Origin: Gammaproteobacteria bacterium
GTDB taxonomy: Bacteria > Pseudomonadota > Gammaproteobacteria > Burkholderiales > Burkholderiaceae_C
Length of the DNA stretch: 64,000 nt
Direction of reading: 5' to 3'
Assembly (NCBI GenBank): GCA_025359085.1
Contig: JANYHL010000107.1
Coordinates: 1-64,000, forward strand
The notes beneath the pieces are model-generated. The model saw nothing but the letters and a program-made list of their open reading frames with translations. It did no database searches and was not told the DNA's origin. Positions 27,944 through 37,264 of this stretch are shown in pieces. How positions within the stretch are numbered: position 1 is the first letter of the stretch; each line of letters begins with the position of its first letter. Position numbers and translations under genes: made by a program.

Positions 27944-28921
27944 ATGCTGGCTCCTCCCCTCCCTGATTTCATGGTTTTTACAGGCAATGCCAATCCGGCG
28001 ATGGCCGCGGACATTGCCAGTTACCTGGGCATCCGGCTCGGTGATGCGACAGTGGGCCGTTTTTCTGACGGTGAAGTCACGGTCGAAATCAATCAGAACG
28101 TGCGAGCGCGGGACGTCTTTGTGGTGCAGTCCACTTGCTCACCCACCAACGAAAACCTGATGGAATTGCTCATCATGGTGGATGCTCTCAAGCGCGCATC
28201 AGCAGAACGCATCAGTGCGGTGATTCCTTATTTCGGGTATGCCCGGCAAGATCGACGTCCGCGCTCCAGCCGAGTCCCCATTACCGCCAAGGTGGTGGCC
28301 AATATGCTGCAGACCGTCGGCGTGGCCCGTGTCTTGACCATGGATTTGCATGCGGATCAGATTCAGGGATTTTTTGACATCCCGGTGGACAATATTTTTG
28401 CCTCGCCCGTTTTGCTTGGCGATTTGCGGCAAAAAAATTACGAAGACCTGATTGTGGTGTCGCCCGATGTGGGGGGTGTTGTGCGCGCCCGCGCGCTGGC
28501 CAAGCAGCTCAATTGTGACCTCGCTATTATCGACAAGCGGCGCCCAAGAGCCAATGTGAGCGAGGTGATGCACGTCATTGGCGAGATCGACGGACGCAAT
28601 TGCGTCATCATGGATGACATGATTGATACCGCCGGTACGCTGGTCAAGGCCGCCGAAGTTTTGAAAGCACGCGGTGCGAAAAAAGTCTATGCCTATTGCA
28701 CGCACCCCATTTTTTCGGGTCCTGCCATTGAGCGCATCACCAATGGCGATGCACTTGATGAAGTCGTGGTTACCAACACCATTCCTTTGAGTCAGGCTGC
28801 CGTTGCCTGCAAGAAAATTCGACAATTGTCCGTGGCACCGCTGATCGCCGAGACGATCCAGCGCATTGCCAAGGGCGAGTCGGTGATGAGTTTGTTCTCG
28901 GATCAGGAAAACCTTTTCTGA
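27944..28921 (+). CDS. prs: Ribose-phosphate pyrophosphokinase
   Basis: Makes PRPP from ribose 5-phosphate and ATP for nucleotide, His and Trp synthesis. 325 residues; [52 protein letters not shown] and the PRPP loop [13 protein letters not shown] are all present. The ATG at 27944 gives [18 protein letters not shown], the usual N-terminus; 27971 is possible. A strong hairpin terminator follows, separating prs from rplY. Confidence 0.96.
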   Translation: MLAPPLPDFMVFTGNANPAMAADIASYLGIRLGDATVGRFSDGEVTVEINQNVRARDVFVVQSTCSPTNENLMELLIMVDALKRASAERISAVIPYFGYARQDRRPRSSRVPITAKVVANMLQTVGVARVLTMDLHADQIQGFFDIPVDNIFASPVLLGDLRQKNYEDLIVVSPDVGGVVRARALAKQLNCDLAIIDKRRPRANVSEVMHVIGEIDGRNCVIMDDMIDTAGTLVKAAEVLKARGAKKVYAYCTHPIFSGPAIERITNGDALDEVVVTNTIPLSQAAVACKKIRQLSVAPLIAETIQRIAKGESVMSLFSDQENLF

Positions 28922-28936
28922 TTTGAGCAAAAGTGG

Positions 28937-28973
28937 GCTCAAACACGAGGCATCTCGTGCTTGAGCTTTTTTT
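28937..28973 (+). terminator. Terminator between prs and rplY
   Basis: GCTCAAACACGAG-gcat-CTCGTGCTTGAGC followed by TTTTTTT; a 13-bp stem with one mismatch. rplY must therefore rely on its own promoter or on read-through. Confidence 0.85.
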
Positions 28974-29022
28974 AAAGTCGGAGTCCCACTGGTCGCGGTG
29001 GACTCATCCTGGAGTAAAAATT

Positions 29023-29754
29023 ATGAAATTCGTCGCTTTTGAGCGCGCCATGCAGGGCACGGGTGCGAGCCGCCGTCTCCGCATCTCCGGTCGCACACCG
29101 GGTATTGTTTACGGTGGTGGCAATGAGCCCCTGCAGATCGAGATTGATCACAATGCGCTTTGGCACGCCTTGAAGAAAGAGGCTTTTCACGCCACCGTTC
29201 TGGAAATGGACCTGAACGGCAGCGAGAGCAAGGTTTTGCTGCGTGACGTGCAGATGCACCCGTTCAAGCAGCTCATTTTGCACGTTGACTTTCAACGTGT
29301 CGATGCCAGCACCAAGCTGCACATGAAAGTGCCATTGCACTACAGTGGCGATGAAAACTCGGCCGCTATCAAGACCGAAGGCTGCATTGCCAATCATGTG
29401 ATCACCGAAATCGAAGTGCTGTGCCTCCCGAGCGACCTGCCTGAATTTATCGCGGTGGATTTGAGTGGCCTGAAAAAAGGCGCCTCACTGCACTTGGCCG
29501 ATGTCGTCCTGCCCAAGGGTGTGACCGCTGTGAAACGCGGCAACAACAACCCGGTTCTGGTATCGGTGGTGGTTATTGCTGCAGCAGAAGCGCCAGCCGC
29601 CGACGCTGGCGCTGCTGCTGATGCTGGCGCAACTGCAGCGCCCGCCGCTGGCAAAGCGCCCGCAGCCAAGGCACCCGCAGCCAAGGCGCCTGCGGCTAAA
29701 GCACCTGCGGCTAAAGCACCCGCAGCGAAAGCACCTGCCGCCAAGAAGAAGTAA
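29023..29754 (+). CDS. rplY: 50S ribosomal protein L25, general stress protein (CTC) form
   Basis: Binds 5S rRNA. About 243 residues: the L25 domain ([31 protein letters not shown]) followed by the TL5/CTC C-terminal domain ([46 protein letters not shown]). The chosen ATG starts [14 protein letters not shown] and has GGAG upstream; the frame extends 30 codons further up without support. The C-terminal tail is Ala/Lys/Pro-rich, ending in six copies of a five-residue KAPAA unit, which is basic and likely RNA-binding or flexible. pth follows after a terminator. Confidence 0.95.
   Translation: MKFVAFERAMQGTGASRRLRISGRTPGIVYGGGNEPLQIEIDHNALWHALKKEAFHATVLEMDLNGSESKVLLRDVQMHPFKQLILHVDFQRVDASTKLHMKVPLHYSGDENSAAIKTEGCIANHVITEIEVLCLPSDLPEFIAVDLSGLKKGASLHLADVVLPKGVTAVKRGNNNPVLVSVVVIAAAEAPAADAGAAADAGATAAPAAGKAPAAKAPAAKAPAAKAPAAKAPAAKAPAAKKK
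29653..29742 (+). repeat. Tandem 15-bp repeat encoding (KAPAA)6 in rplY
   Basis: Six units of AARGCNCCNGCNGCN, varying at third positions only. Copy number is likely variable between strains. Confidence 0.85.
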
Positions 29755-29843
29755 AGCTTGGAGTGTTGGACCAGCGCTGACCTGCAGGGCAGGTGGCGCT
29801 TATGCTGTTTCAACTGAAATGACTGGCTACCCCCAGTCCATGC

Positions 29844-29873
29844 ATGGCCCACTTGTGGGCCATTTTGTTTTTT
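29844..29873 (+). terminator. Terminator between rplY and pth
   Basis: ATGGCCCA-cttg-TGGGCCAT followed by TTTGTTTTTT; an uninterrupted 8-bp stem. Confidence 0.85.
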
Positions 29874-29897
29874 GACTCATGCCCTGATAATTTGCAC

Positions 29898-30512
29898 ATG
29901 ATCAAACTCTTTGTGGGTCTTGGCAACCCCGGCCCCGACTACGAATTCACCCGTCACAATGCGGGCTTTTGGTGGCTGGATGCAGTCGCACGCGAGCTCA
30001 AAGCTAGTCTGGTGATGGACAGAAGCTACCACGGTCTGGCAGCGCGAGTCACCGTCAACGGGCAAGCGGTCTGGCTGCTTAAACCACAAACTTTCATGAA
30101 TCTGAGCGGAAAATCAGTCGGTGCATTGGCCCGTTTTTTCAAAATTGAGCCTCAGGAAATACTGGTGGCACATGACGAACTGGATATTGTGCCGGGCGAG
30201 GCCAAGCTCAAGCTGGGTGGTAGCCATGCCGGACACAATGGTCTACGCGACATTCACGCCCAGCTTGGCACTGACGACTATTGGCGTTTGCGCCTGGGTG
30301 TCGGCCATCCAGGACTCAAGTCGGAGGTTATCAACTGGGTGCTGAAAAAACCCTCGCTGGATCACCGACTGGCGATGGATCAGTGCATCGCACGCGCCAT
30401 CACAGCCCTGCCGCACTTGTTGGCGGGCAATATGGACAAAGCCACTCTGCTGATCCATACCAGCAAGCCGCCCAGACCGAAGCCGCCCCGGCCTGAAAAT
30501 ACAATGCAGTAA
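29898..30512 (+). CDS. pth: Peptidyl-tRNA hydrolase
   Basis: Recycles tRNA from peptidyl-tRNA. About 204 residues starting [24 protein letters not shown] with the catalytic His in [52 protein letters not shown] and [11 protein letters not shown] are conserved. An upstream ATG (29844) lies inside the rplY terminator and is not used. The C-terminal tail is Pro/Lys-rich. Confidence 0.96.
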   Translation: MIKLFVGLGNPGPDYEFTRHNAGFWWLDAVARELKASLVMDRSYHGLAARVTVNGQAVWLLKPQTFMNLSGKSVGALARFFKIEPQEILVAHDELDIVPGEAKLKLGGSHAGHNGLRDIHAQLGTDDYWRLRLGVGHPGLKSEVINWVLKKPSLDHRLAMDQCIARAITALPHLLAGNMDKATLLIHTSKPPRPKPPRPENTMQ

Positions 30513-30551
30513 ACCCAAACTCGCTTTTGCCCCCTCCAACCGGAGCTCCAG

Positions 30552-31004
30552 ATGCCAAACCACACCTTGATTGCTACTATTGTTATAGCTGCTTGCGCTT
30601 TATCGACGGGGGCCCGGGCCCAAAACGTCTATAAATGTGGAACTTCTTACAGTCAGATGCCCTGTCCCGGCGGGAATGTCATCGACCCCACGGATGAACG
30701 CACCTCTGCCCAGAAAAAGCAAACTGATCTGGCCACGGGGCGGGACGCCCGCCTTGCGGCGGCGATGGAAAAGGCTCGGCTGGAACAAGAGAAAAAAGAC
30801 CTGGCCGCCAACACGCCTCTGAAAACAACGCTGGAAAAGCCAGCCCCTGTCAAGCTCGCAAAAAAGGTCGGCAACCCGCAGGCCAAAGTGAAGAAAAAGA
30901 AAGAAAAAGAGCCCGACTATTTTGTGGCGCAGCTACCGGGCGACAAAAAGAAAAAACCGGCTGCCAACAAGAGCAGACCAAAAAAGGACGCCAACCAGCG
31001 CTGA
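30552..31004 (+). CDS. DUF4124 domain exported protein
   Basis: 150 residues. A hydrophobic leader (LIATIVIAACALSTGARAQ) is followed by the DUF4124 core QNVYKCGTSYSQMPCPGG and a long, highly charged Lys-rich tail with low complexity (KVKKKKEKEPD, KKKKPAANKSRPKK). Function of DUF4124 proteins is unknown; they are thought to be envelope proteins. The entire leader is encoded by the dispersed repeat; IAAC could act as a lipobox or GARA-Q as a signal-peptidase I site. It follows pth by about 40 bp. Confidence 0.78.
   Translation: MPNHTLIATIVIAACALSTGARAQNVYKCGTSYSQMPCPGGNVIDPTDERTSAQKKQTDLATGRDARLAAAMEKARLEQEKKDLAANTPLKTTLEKPAPVKLAKKVGNPQAKVKKKKEKEPDYFVAQLPGDKKKKPAANKSRPKKDANQR
30571..30636 (+). 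repeat. 60-bp dispersed repeat encoding a DUF4124 protein signal peptide
   Basis: TTGCTACTATTGTTATAGCT, GCTTGCGCTTTATCGACGGGGGCCCGGG and CTATAAAT in family order; translated as ATIVIAACALSTGARAQNVYK. Confidence 0.75.
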
Positions 31005-31028
31005 TGCCGGTTGTGCTCGGGGACGGAC

Positions 31029-31319
<291 letters not shown>

Positions 31320-31390
31320 TCAAAAGTAATCGGTTTAACTACCATGGTTCGCATTATCGAGGCTGTCAGGCCTGGCGGACTCAAACCCGG

Positions 31391-31861
31391 TCATGGCGTC
31401 TCGTCAACGTCAGCCGCATCCACATCCGGCGTTTGCGCCGCCTTGACAATCATGACCGGCACATTCGCGGCATGCAGCACTTCATTCGATACCGAGCCCA
31501 GAAAAGCACTGCGCAAAGAACTCATGCCACTGGCACCCATCACCACCAGATCGCATCCAAAACGCTCCAGAATATCAATCAGGGTGTGGGCTGGGTCGCC
31601 CGAGGCTACCTCAGACTCGTAAGCAATGTTGGCCGCCTGCAACAGGGCCTCGGCGGCGAGCAAGGTATGAGCGCCGGCGGCTGCGCTGACTTCTTCAATC
31701 ACTTGGGGATCGTGCGCCACCATCAGCTCATACAAAGTGGCAGGCTCCTGCACATTGGCCAGCACCATGCTGCTCTCCAAGCCGCCTTGCGTCATGCGAA
31801 TGGCAAAGCGAACGGCGTCCAGGGAAACGGAGGAACCATCCACGGGCAATAATATTTTCAT
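31391..31861 (-). CDS. Universal stress protein (UspA family)
   Basis: 156 residues, Rossmann-like UspA fold: MKILLPVDGSSVSLDAVRFAI at the start and the ATP-binding motif G-x2-G-x9-G(S) in VMGASGMSSLRSAFLGSVSNEVL. The motif suggests an ATP-binding member. It sits between coaD and the ferredoxin gene on the same strand with moderate gaps, so it may have its own promoter. Confidence 0.92.
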   Translation of the reverse strand: MKILLPVDGSSVSLDAVRFAIRMTQGGLESSMVLANVQEPATLYELMVAHDPQVIEEVSAAAGAHTLLAAEALLQAANIAYESEVASGDPAHTLIDILERFGCDLVVMGASGMSSLRSAFLGSVSNEVLHAANVPVMIVKAAQTPDVDAADVDETP

Positions 31862-31983
31862 TTTTTTCCAGTTTGATTGGGGTTATTTCAGGATCGGACT
31901 TGAAGGATTGAAATGCGGAGTGCGGGTTTGAATCACGCTGTCAAAGGGTCAATATACGCCAGTCCTTGCCCGCTGCGGCGAGG

Positions 31984-32547
<564 letters not shown>

Positions 32548-32561
32548 TTATGCAGTGCCCC

Positions 32562-33224
32562 TCAAGCGGGCGGCCCAAGTCGCTTGAGCAGATGGGCGTG
32601 AACAGCGCCCGCTTTCAGGTGCCGGTGCACTTTCAGCCCGGCGTTCTCCAGTTGCGCGTCTGACCACCGGATCGGGGCCTCCAAATACACAAAACCCACT
32701 GCGGCCACGGCGCGGCCCGCTGCTTGCAGGGCCACTTCAAACAGTGCGGAGTCGAAGGGCAGATCCAGAAACACCACGTCCATGCTGGCCGGATCGAGAT
32801 GCTTGAGCGCGGCCACACCGTCGCCCCGCACAATTTGCGTTGCGCTGGCTTGCAGCTGGGTCTGAACGCGTTTGAGTTGCACCACCAGGGTGGTGTCCTG
32901 CTCCACCAGCAGCACTTCTTTGGCACCGCGGGAAGCAGCTTCAAAGCCAAGCGCACCGGTGCCGGCAAACGCGTCGATGCAGCGCCAGCCGGTCAGGTCC
33001 TGGCCCAGCCAGTTGAACAGGGTCTCGCGCACGCGGTCGGGTGTCGGGCGCAGTCCCGGATGATCAACGACAGCGAGTTTGGTCCGCTTCCACTGGCCGC
33101 CGATGAGGCGCACCTCATGGGTTTGCGGACTGCGCGGCCGGAGGGGGCGCACGGGTTTTTGAGGTGCTGCAGATTTGACTTGTTTCATCAGGGCGCTTGA
33201 GTAAGTAGAAAATTCTTGCGCCAT
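32562..33224 (-). CDS. rsmD: 16S rRNA (guanine966-N2)-methyltransferase RsmD
   Basis: SAM-dependent methyltransferase of 220 residues. RLIGGQWKRTKL and RPTPDRVRETLFNWL are the family hallmarks, motif I is CIDAFAGTGALGFEAASRGA. Motif IV, normally D-P-P-F/Y, reads FLDLPFD, a Pro to Leu change that one C-to-T substitution explains. The motif contacts the target base, so activity could be altered. A second possible start is at 33188 (MKQVKSAAP). coaD follows. Confidence 0.92.
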   Translation of the reverse strand: MAQEFSTYSSALMKQVKSAAPQKPVRPLRPRSPQTHEVRLIGGQWKRTKLAVVDHPGLRPTPDRVRETLFNWLGQDLTGWRCIDAFAGTGALGFEAASRGAKEVLLVEQDTTLVVQLKRVQTQLQASATQIVRGDGVAALKHLDPASMDVVFLDLPFDSALFEVALQAAGRAVAAVGFVYLEAPIRWSDAQLENAGLKVHRHLKAGAVHAHLLKRLGPPA

Positions 33225-33237
33225 GGTAGCGCGCCGA

Positions 33238-34209
33238 CTAGCCGTTTATCCCAGTTGAGTCTTGATTTGACGCCTGCAGGTCGTCACTTTCGGCGGCCGC
33301 TGCCGCAGTTGCCCCACCCGAACGACTTGGCACGATTGCGGCGGATTTGTGCGTGTCCTGGCTCGCTTGCGAGCCGTATTCGTGTGAGTAGACCCAAGTG
33401 AACTCAGCGCCGAGCAGGAAAATTTGCGCCGAAAAATAGACCCACACCAACAGCAGCACCAGAGAACCGGCGGCACCAAAACCGGACGCCACGCCCGTTT
33501 TCCCCAGATACAGACCGATCAGAAATTTGCCGATCTCGAACAACAGCGAAGTTACCGCTGCACCCACCCACACATCCCGCCACGCGATGCTGGCACGCGG
33601 CATCAGCTTGTAGATCATGGCAAACAAAAAAGTTGAAATTGCAAAGGAGATGCTGAATGTGAGTGCATGAAGCACGGTTTCCCATCCTTGAAACAGCCCA
33701 CTACCCCATTTGCCCAGGGCGGCAATCACGGCACTGACCACCAGTGACACCAGCAGCAGAAACACCAAACCCAGCACCAGGCCGAATGACAGCAGGCGTG
33801 TGCGCAGCAGGGTCCAAAGGCCGTTCTCTTTCAAGGGGGCGGGGACACGCCAGATGCGGTCCAGGTCGCTTTGCAACTCAGCAAAGACCGTGGTCGCTCC
33901 AATCAGCAGCGTCACGATGCTGACCACGGCTGCCAGAATATCCTGCGCCGGTTCCCTGGCGCTTTTCAGCAGCCCTTGCACCGCGATCGCGCCTTCCCAG
34001 CCCATGACACCCTGAATTTGCGCCACGATTTCACCGCGCGCCGCCTCCGCGCCAAAAACCAGGCCGGCCACGGCGATGACGATCAGCAGCAGCGGGGCCA
34101 TCGAGAACAGCGTGTAGTAGGCCAGGGCGGCCCCCATGCTGGGGGCGTAATCGTCGATCCACGCCGCGACCGATTTATTGATCAGGTTCCAGATTTGCTT
34201 GAGGTACAT
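33238..34209 (-). CDS. YihY/BrkB-family inner-membrane protein
   Basis: About 323 residues with six or so membrane helices, starting MYLKQIWNLINKSVAAWIDDYAPSMGAALAYYTLFSMAP, the signature of the YihY (formerly RNase BN) family. RDVWVGAAVTSLLFEIGKFLIGLYLG and GSLVLLLVWVYFSAQIFLLGAEFTWVYS are also conserved. The C-terminal tail is soluble and low in complexity. Function is not established; the name ribonuclease BN was a misassignment. The ATG at 34218 is an alternative start. Confidence 0.88.
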   Translation of the reverse strand: MYLKQIWNLINKSVAAWIDDYAPSMGAALAYYTLFSMAPLLLIVIAVAGLVFGAEAARGEIVAQIQGVMGWEGAIAVQGLLKSAREPAQDILAAVVSIVTLLIGATTVFAELQSDLDRIWRVPAPLKENGLWTLLRTRLLSFGLVLGLVFLLLVSLVVSAVIAALGKWGSGLFQGWETVLHALTFSISFAISTFLFAMIYKLMPRASIAWRDVWVGAAVTSLLFEIGKFLIGLYLGKTGVASGFGAAGSLVLLLVWVYFSAQIFLLGAEFTWVYSHEYGSQASQDTHKSAAIVPSRSGGATAAAAAESDDLQASNQDSTGING

Positions 34210-34291
34210 GGCGGGCATTGGATGTTGAGAAACCCCGGTTGAAAAAGCACAGGATAAACAGAGGCTGGAGTGTAGAGCGAGATCACACCCT

Positions 34292-35674
34292 TTATTGGTC
34301 GGCGTTCACCCCACCCAACACCACTGTCACCATCTTGTCGGGCTGCAGTTTGCGCCCAAATGCGGCCTGGATATCTTTCACTGTCACTTGCGCCAACTGC
34401 TGCGTCCAGGTCTCCAGATAGTCCAGCGCGAGCCCATTCCATGCCATGTTGGCAACATTGTCGAGCAGTTTGCGGTTGCTGTCGATGCGCAGGGCAAAGC
34501 CACCGATCAGGTTGTCTTTGGCGGCCTGGAGTTCGGCCTGGGTCGGGCCATCGGTGACAAAGTTGATCAGCACGTCGCGTGCCACTCGCACCGCCTGCTC
34601 GGCCTGGTCGGGCCGGGTTTGCAGGCCCAGCGTGAAGGCACCGGCATGCAAGCCGGGCGCAAAGTAGCTGTACACGCTGTAGCTCAACCCCCGTTTTTCA
34701 CGGACCTCGTTCGTCAAGCGCGATACAAAGCCGCCGCCACCCAAAATGTAGTTGCCCACTGTCAGCGCAAAGTAGTCGGGATCCTGGCGCTTGAAACCGG
34801 GTTGCCCGATGAGCACATGGGCCTGCGCTGAGGCGAATGAAATCTGTTTGACGACGGGCTGCTCCAGCGGCGCCACCTCGGCCACGGTGGGCAGCGCCGG
34901 GCAGGCGGCTGCCGCAGTGCGCAGGCGGGCCAGTAACTGCGTCACCAAGGCGTCGGCCTGGGCCCGGTTAACCGCTCCCACCAGTGTCACCTTGGCTCGG
35001 CAAGGGCTGAGCAGGCGGGCCTGCAGTGACTTCATGTCCGACACGCTGATGCGCGCCAAGCTGGCCTCTGTCATCTCAAAGCCATAGGGATGCTGGCCGT
35101 AAACCGCCGTGGCGAAAGCGCGACCCGCGAGCGTTGCCGGGCGGGTGTTGGCTTCCTTCAGGGCGGCATTCAGCGTTTCACGCTCGCGCTGCCAGATCGC
35201 CTCAGGGAAGGTCGGCTCACCGAGTTGGCGCGCCGCGAGTTGCACCGCTTGGGCCAGCAACGGGGGGTCGGTGAGTGAGCGCAGCGAAAAACTCATGCGG
35301 TCACTGCTGGCGCCGGCATGAAAGGAGGCACCCAGGTCGGCCCAGGCTTCACTCAAGGCATTTTCATCCAGCGCCGACTCAGGGGCACCCGCGTCAGCAG
35401 CTTTGCCGACCCTGGCCATGACCCCTTTGTCAGTCATGCTGGCGCTGACGCTGGCCAGCCCGGCCTGGCCTGCCGGGTCACGGCGACTGCCGGCGTCAAA
35501 GTCAATCTGCATATCCAGCATCGGGATGCCGTGGCTCTGCACCAGATAGACCTGCGCGCCCGAGGCTTGCGTCCAGTGCTCAATGGGAATGCCCGCTTGC
35601 ACAGGATTTGCAAGAAATAGGGCCGTAGCCCCCGTCCATATTACGTAAGCAGCTATATTTTTTATAGTAATCAT
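34292..35674 (-). CDS. M16 peptidase-like protein, non-catalytic partner
   Basis: About 460 residues in two M16 halves. The zinc motif HxxEH is absent, while the C-terminal half keeps REKRGLSYSVYSYF, the Arg/Tyr pair that partner subunits donate. It therefore likely forms a heterodimer with the neighbouring M16 protein. A signal peptide (KNIAAYVIWTGATALFLANPVQAG) indicates the periplasm, and is encoded by the dispersed repeat. The ATG at 35674 starts directly before the repeat; an upstream ATG at 35719 would overlap the previous gene by 14 bp. Confidence 0.88.
   Translation of the reverse strand: MITIKNIAAYVIWTGATALFLANPVQAGIPIEHWTQASGAQVYLVQSHGIPMLDMQIDFDAGSRRDPAGQAGLASVSASMTDKGVMARVGKAADAGAPESALDENALSEAWADLGASFHAGASSDRMSFSLRSLTDPPLLAQAVQLAARQLGEPTFPEAIWQRERETLNAALKEANTRPATLAGRAFATAVYGQHPYGFEMTEASLARISVSDMKSLQARLLSPCRAKVTLVGAVNRAQADALVTQLLARLRTAAAACPALPTVAEVAPLEQPVVKQISFASAQAHVLIGQPGFKRQDPDYFALTVGNYILGGGGFVSRLTNEVREKRGLSYSVYSYFAPGLHAGAFTLGLQTRPDQAEQAVRVARDVLINFVTDGPTQAELQAAKDNLIGGFALRIDSNRKLLDNVANMAWNGLALDYLETWTQQLAQVTVKDIQAAFGRKLQPDKMVTVVLGGVNADQ
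35606..35668 (-). repeat. 60-bp dispersed repeat encoding an M16 protein signal peptide
   Basis: On the minus strand CTATAAAAAATATAGCTGC, TTACGTAATATGGACGGGGGCTACGGCC. It begins at codon 3 of the M16 gene; the core ATAGCTGCTTAC is translated I-A-A-Y. Confidence 0.75.
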
Positions 35675-35705
35675 ACTTGTTCTTGAATTGGTGTGAGGGG
35701 TTTCA

Positions 35706-37235
35706 TCAATGCCGGGCACCGGCTGGGGGCGTGCGCCGTGTGCGGGTTTTGTCCAGCGGCTGGGGCAGCAACACGGCCACGGTCAGCTGGTCATCGCCAA
35801 AATAGCGTTGCGCCACCTCCTTCACCTGCGCCGCAGTGACCGCACGCAAGCGTTCAATCAAAAGTGCATCCGCGTCCAGCGGCTGGCCTTTGACCCAGTT
35901 GCTGCCCAGTTCCTGCGCCTGGTTGAAAACCGAATCGAGCTTGTAAACCTCGCTCGCCACCCATTGGGTTTTGACGCGCGCCAACTCGGCCTCCAGCACA
36001 CCGTCGCGGGCGATGCGCGCCACTTGCTCACGCAGCGCGAGCTCGACTTGCTCGGCTGTTTTGCCCTTGGCGGGGACGCCTTCGAGCAAGAACAACTGCG
36101 GACCGCGACCCCACAGGCCATTGTCGGCGCCGACGCTGTCCGCCACCCGGTCCTCGCCCTGGGTCAAGGCGCGCTCCAGCCGGGCACCGCTGTAGCCGTC
36201 CAGCACGGCAGCCAGCACCGTGAGCGCCAGCGCGTCAGAACTCTCTTTGTTGGCACTCAGAGCGGGCAAGGCGGGCACCTTGAAGGCCAAACTCACATAG
36301 GCCTGCTCAGCGGGCGCTTTGAATGCCAGGCGTTTGATGCCGACCTGCTCTGGCTCCTGTTGCGGTTTGCGCTCTGGCACGGCCTGCGTCGGCAAAACAC
36401 CATAATATTTTTCAGTCAGTCGGCGGACCTGCGCCACATCCACATCACCGGCCACAACCACCGCGGCGTTGGCTGGTAGGTACCAACGTTGGTAAAACGC
36501 CCGTGCATCTGCCGGCGTCAAGGCCTTCAGGTCGTTCATCCAGCCGACAATAGGCCGTCGGTAGGGCGATGCCATGAAAACCGCTGCGTTAAGTGCTTCA
36601 TGCAACAGAGCCCGCGGGTTGTCTTCAGTGCGCAGGCGGCGCTCTTCCTTGACCACTTCCAGTTCTTTTTTGAACTCCTCATCCGGCCACTGGTTATGGC
36701 CAAAGCGGTCGGCCTCCAATTGCATCACTTCCTCTAGCCGCGCGGCAGGTATCTGCTGGTAAAAGCCGGTGTAGTCCTGCCCGGTAAAAGCATTCTCGCG
36801 CCCGCCCAGGGCGGCCACCCGGCGCGAGAACTCACCGGCCGGCACCGTCGGTGTGCCTTTGAACATCATGTGCTCCAGCACATGCGCCACGCCTGAGCTG
36901 CCGTCCACCTCGTCCATGGCGCCTACCCGCAGCCACAGCATGTGAACGGCGGTGGGCGCGCGTCGATCGGGTTTGACGATGACGGTCAAGCCATTGGCCA
37001 AGGTGAACTGCTCCACCGGGCTTGGGTTTTGTGCGTGCGCCGTCAGACTGCCCCAAAGCAACAGGCCGTAACACGGCCAGCGCAGCCCCCCACCATGCGG
37101 TGCGGGGCTGAAGGGGCCGCGCCCACGGGGTCGAACTGACAATCTCGCCCAGGAAGCAGCACCTGTTCGGGTGAAAAAATGGAAGATAAATGGGTACATC
37201 AAGCGCAGAGGCATAGAAGGTGTGAGTCGTTTCAT
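35706..37235 (-). CDS. M16 zinc peptidase, catalytic subunit
   Basis: A pitrilysin-type peptidase of 509 residues. The inverted zinc motif is HVLEHMMFKG, with the downstream Glu in EVMQLEADRF and the KEERRLRTEDNP region. The mature part starts near QNPSPVEQFTLANGLTVIVK. The leader is unusually long (about 68 residues): hydrophobic GLLLWGSLTAHAQ is the likely signal peptide, preceded by a Pro/Gly/Arg-rich segment that looks repeat-encoded. The true start may therefore lie further in. The partner gene follows directly. It is divergent from ftsY by 29 bp. Confidence 0.9.
   Translation of the reverse strand: MKRLTPSMPLRLMYPFIFHFFTRTGAASWARLSVRPRGRGPFSPAPHGGGLRWPCYGLLLWGSLTAHAQNPSPVEQFTLANGLTVIVKPDRRAPTAVHMLWLRVGAMDEVDGSSGVAHVLEHMMFKGTPTVPAGEFSRRVAALGGRENAFTGQDYTGFYQQIPAARLEEVMQLEADRFGHNQWPDEEFKKELEVVKEERRLRTEDNPRALLHEALNAAVFMASPYRRPIVGWMNDLKALTPADARAFYQRWYLPANAAVVVAGDVDVAQVRRLTEKYYGVLPTQAVPERKPQQEPEQVGIKRLAFKAPAEQAYVSLAFKVPALPALSANKESSDALALTVLAAVLDGYSGARLERALTQGEDRVADSVGADNGLWGRGPQLFLLEGVPAKGKTAEQVELALREQVARIARDGVLEAELARVKTQWVASEVYKLDSVFNQAQELGSNWVKGQPLDADALLIERLRAVTAAQVKEVAQRYFGDDQLTVAVLLPQPLDKTRTRRTPPAGARH
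37083..37125. repeat. Candidate GC-rich repeat in the M16 peptidase leader
   Basis: AGCCCC and GGGGCT arms flank about 14 bases, next to GAAGGGGCCGCGCCC. It resembles GC-rich Comamonadaceae repeats and encodes the odd GPFSPAPHGGG segment. Only a tentative call. Confidence 0.35.
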
Positions 37236-37264
37236 AGAATGCTGGGATTCTAAGAAGTTGTCAA

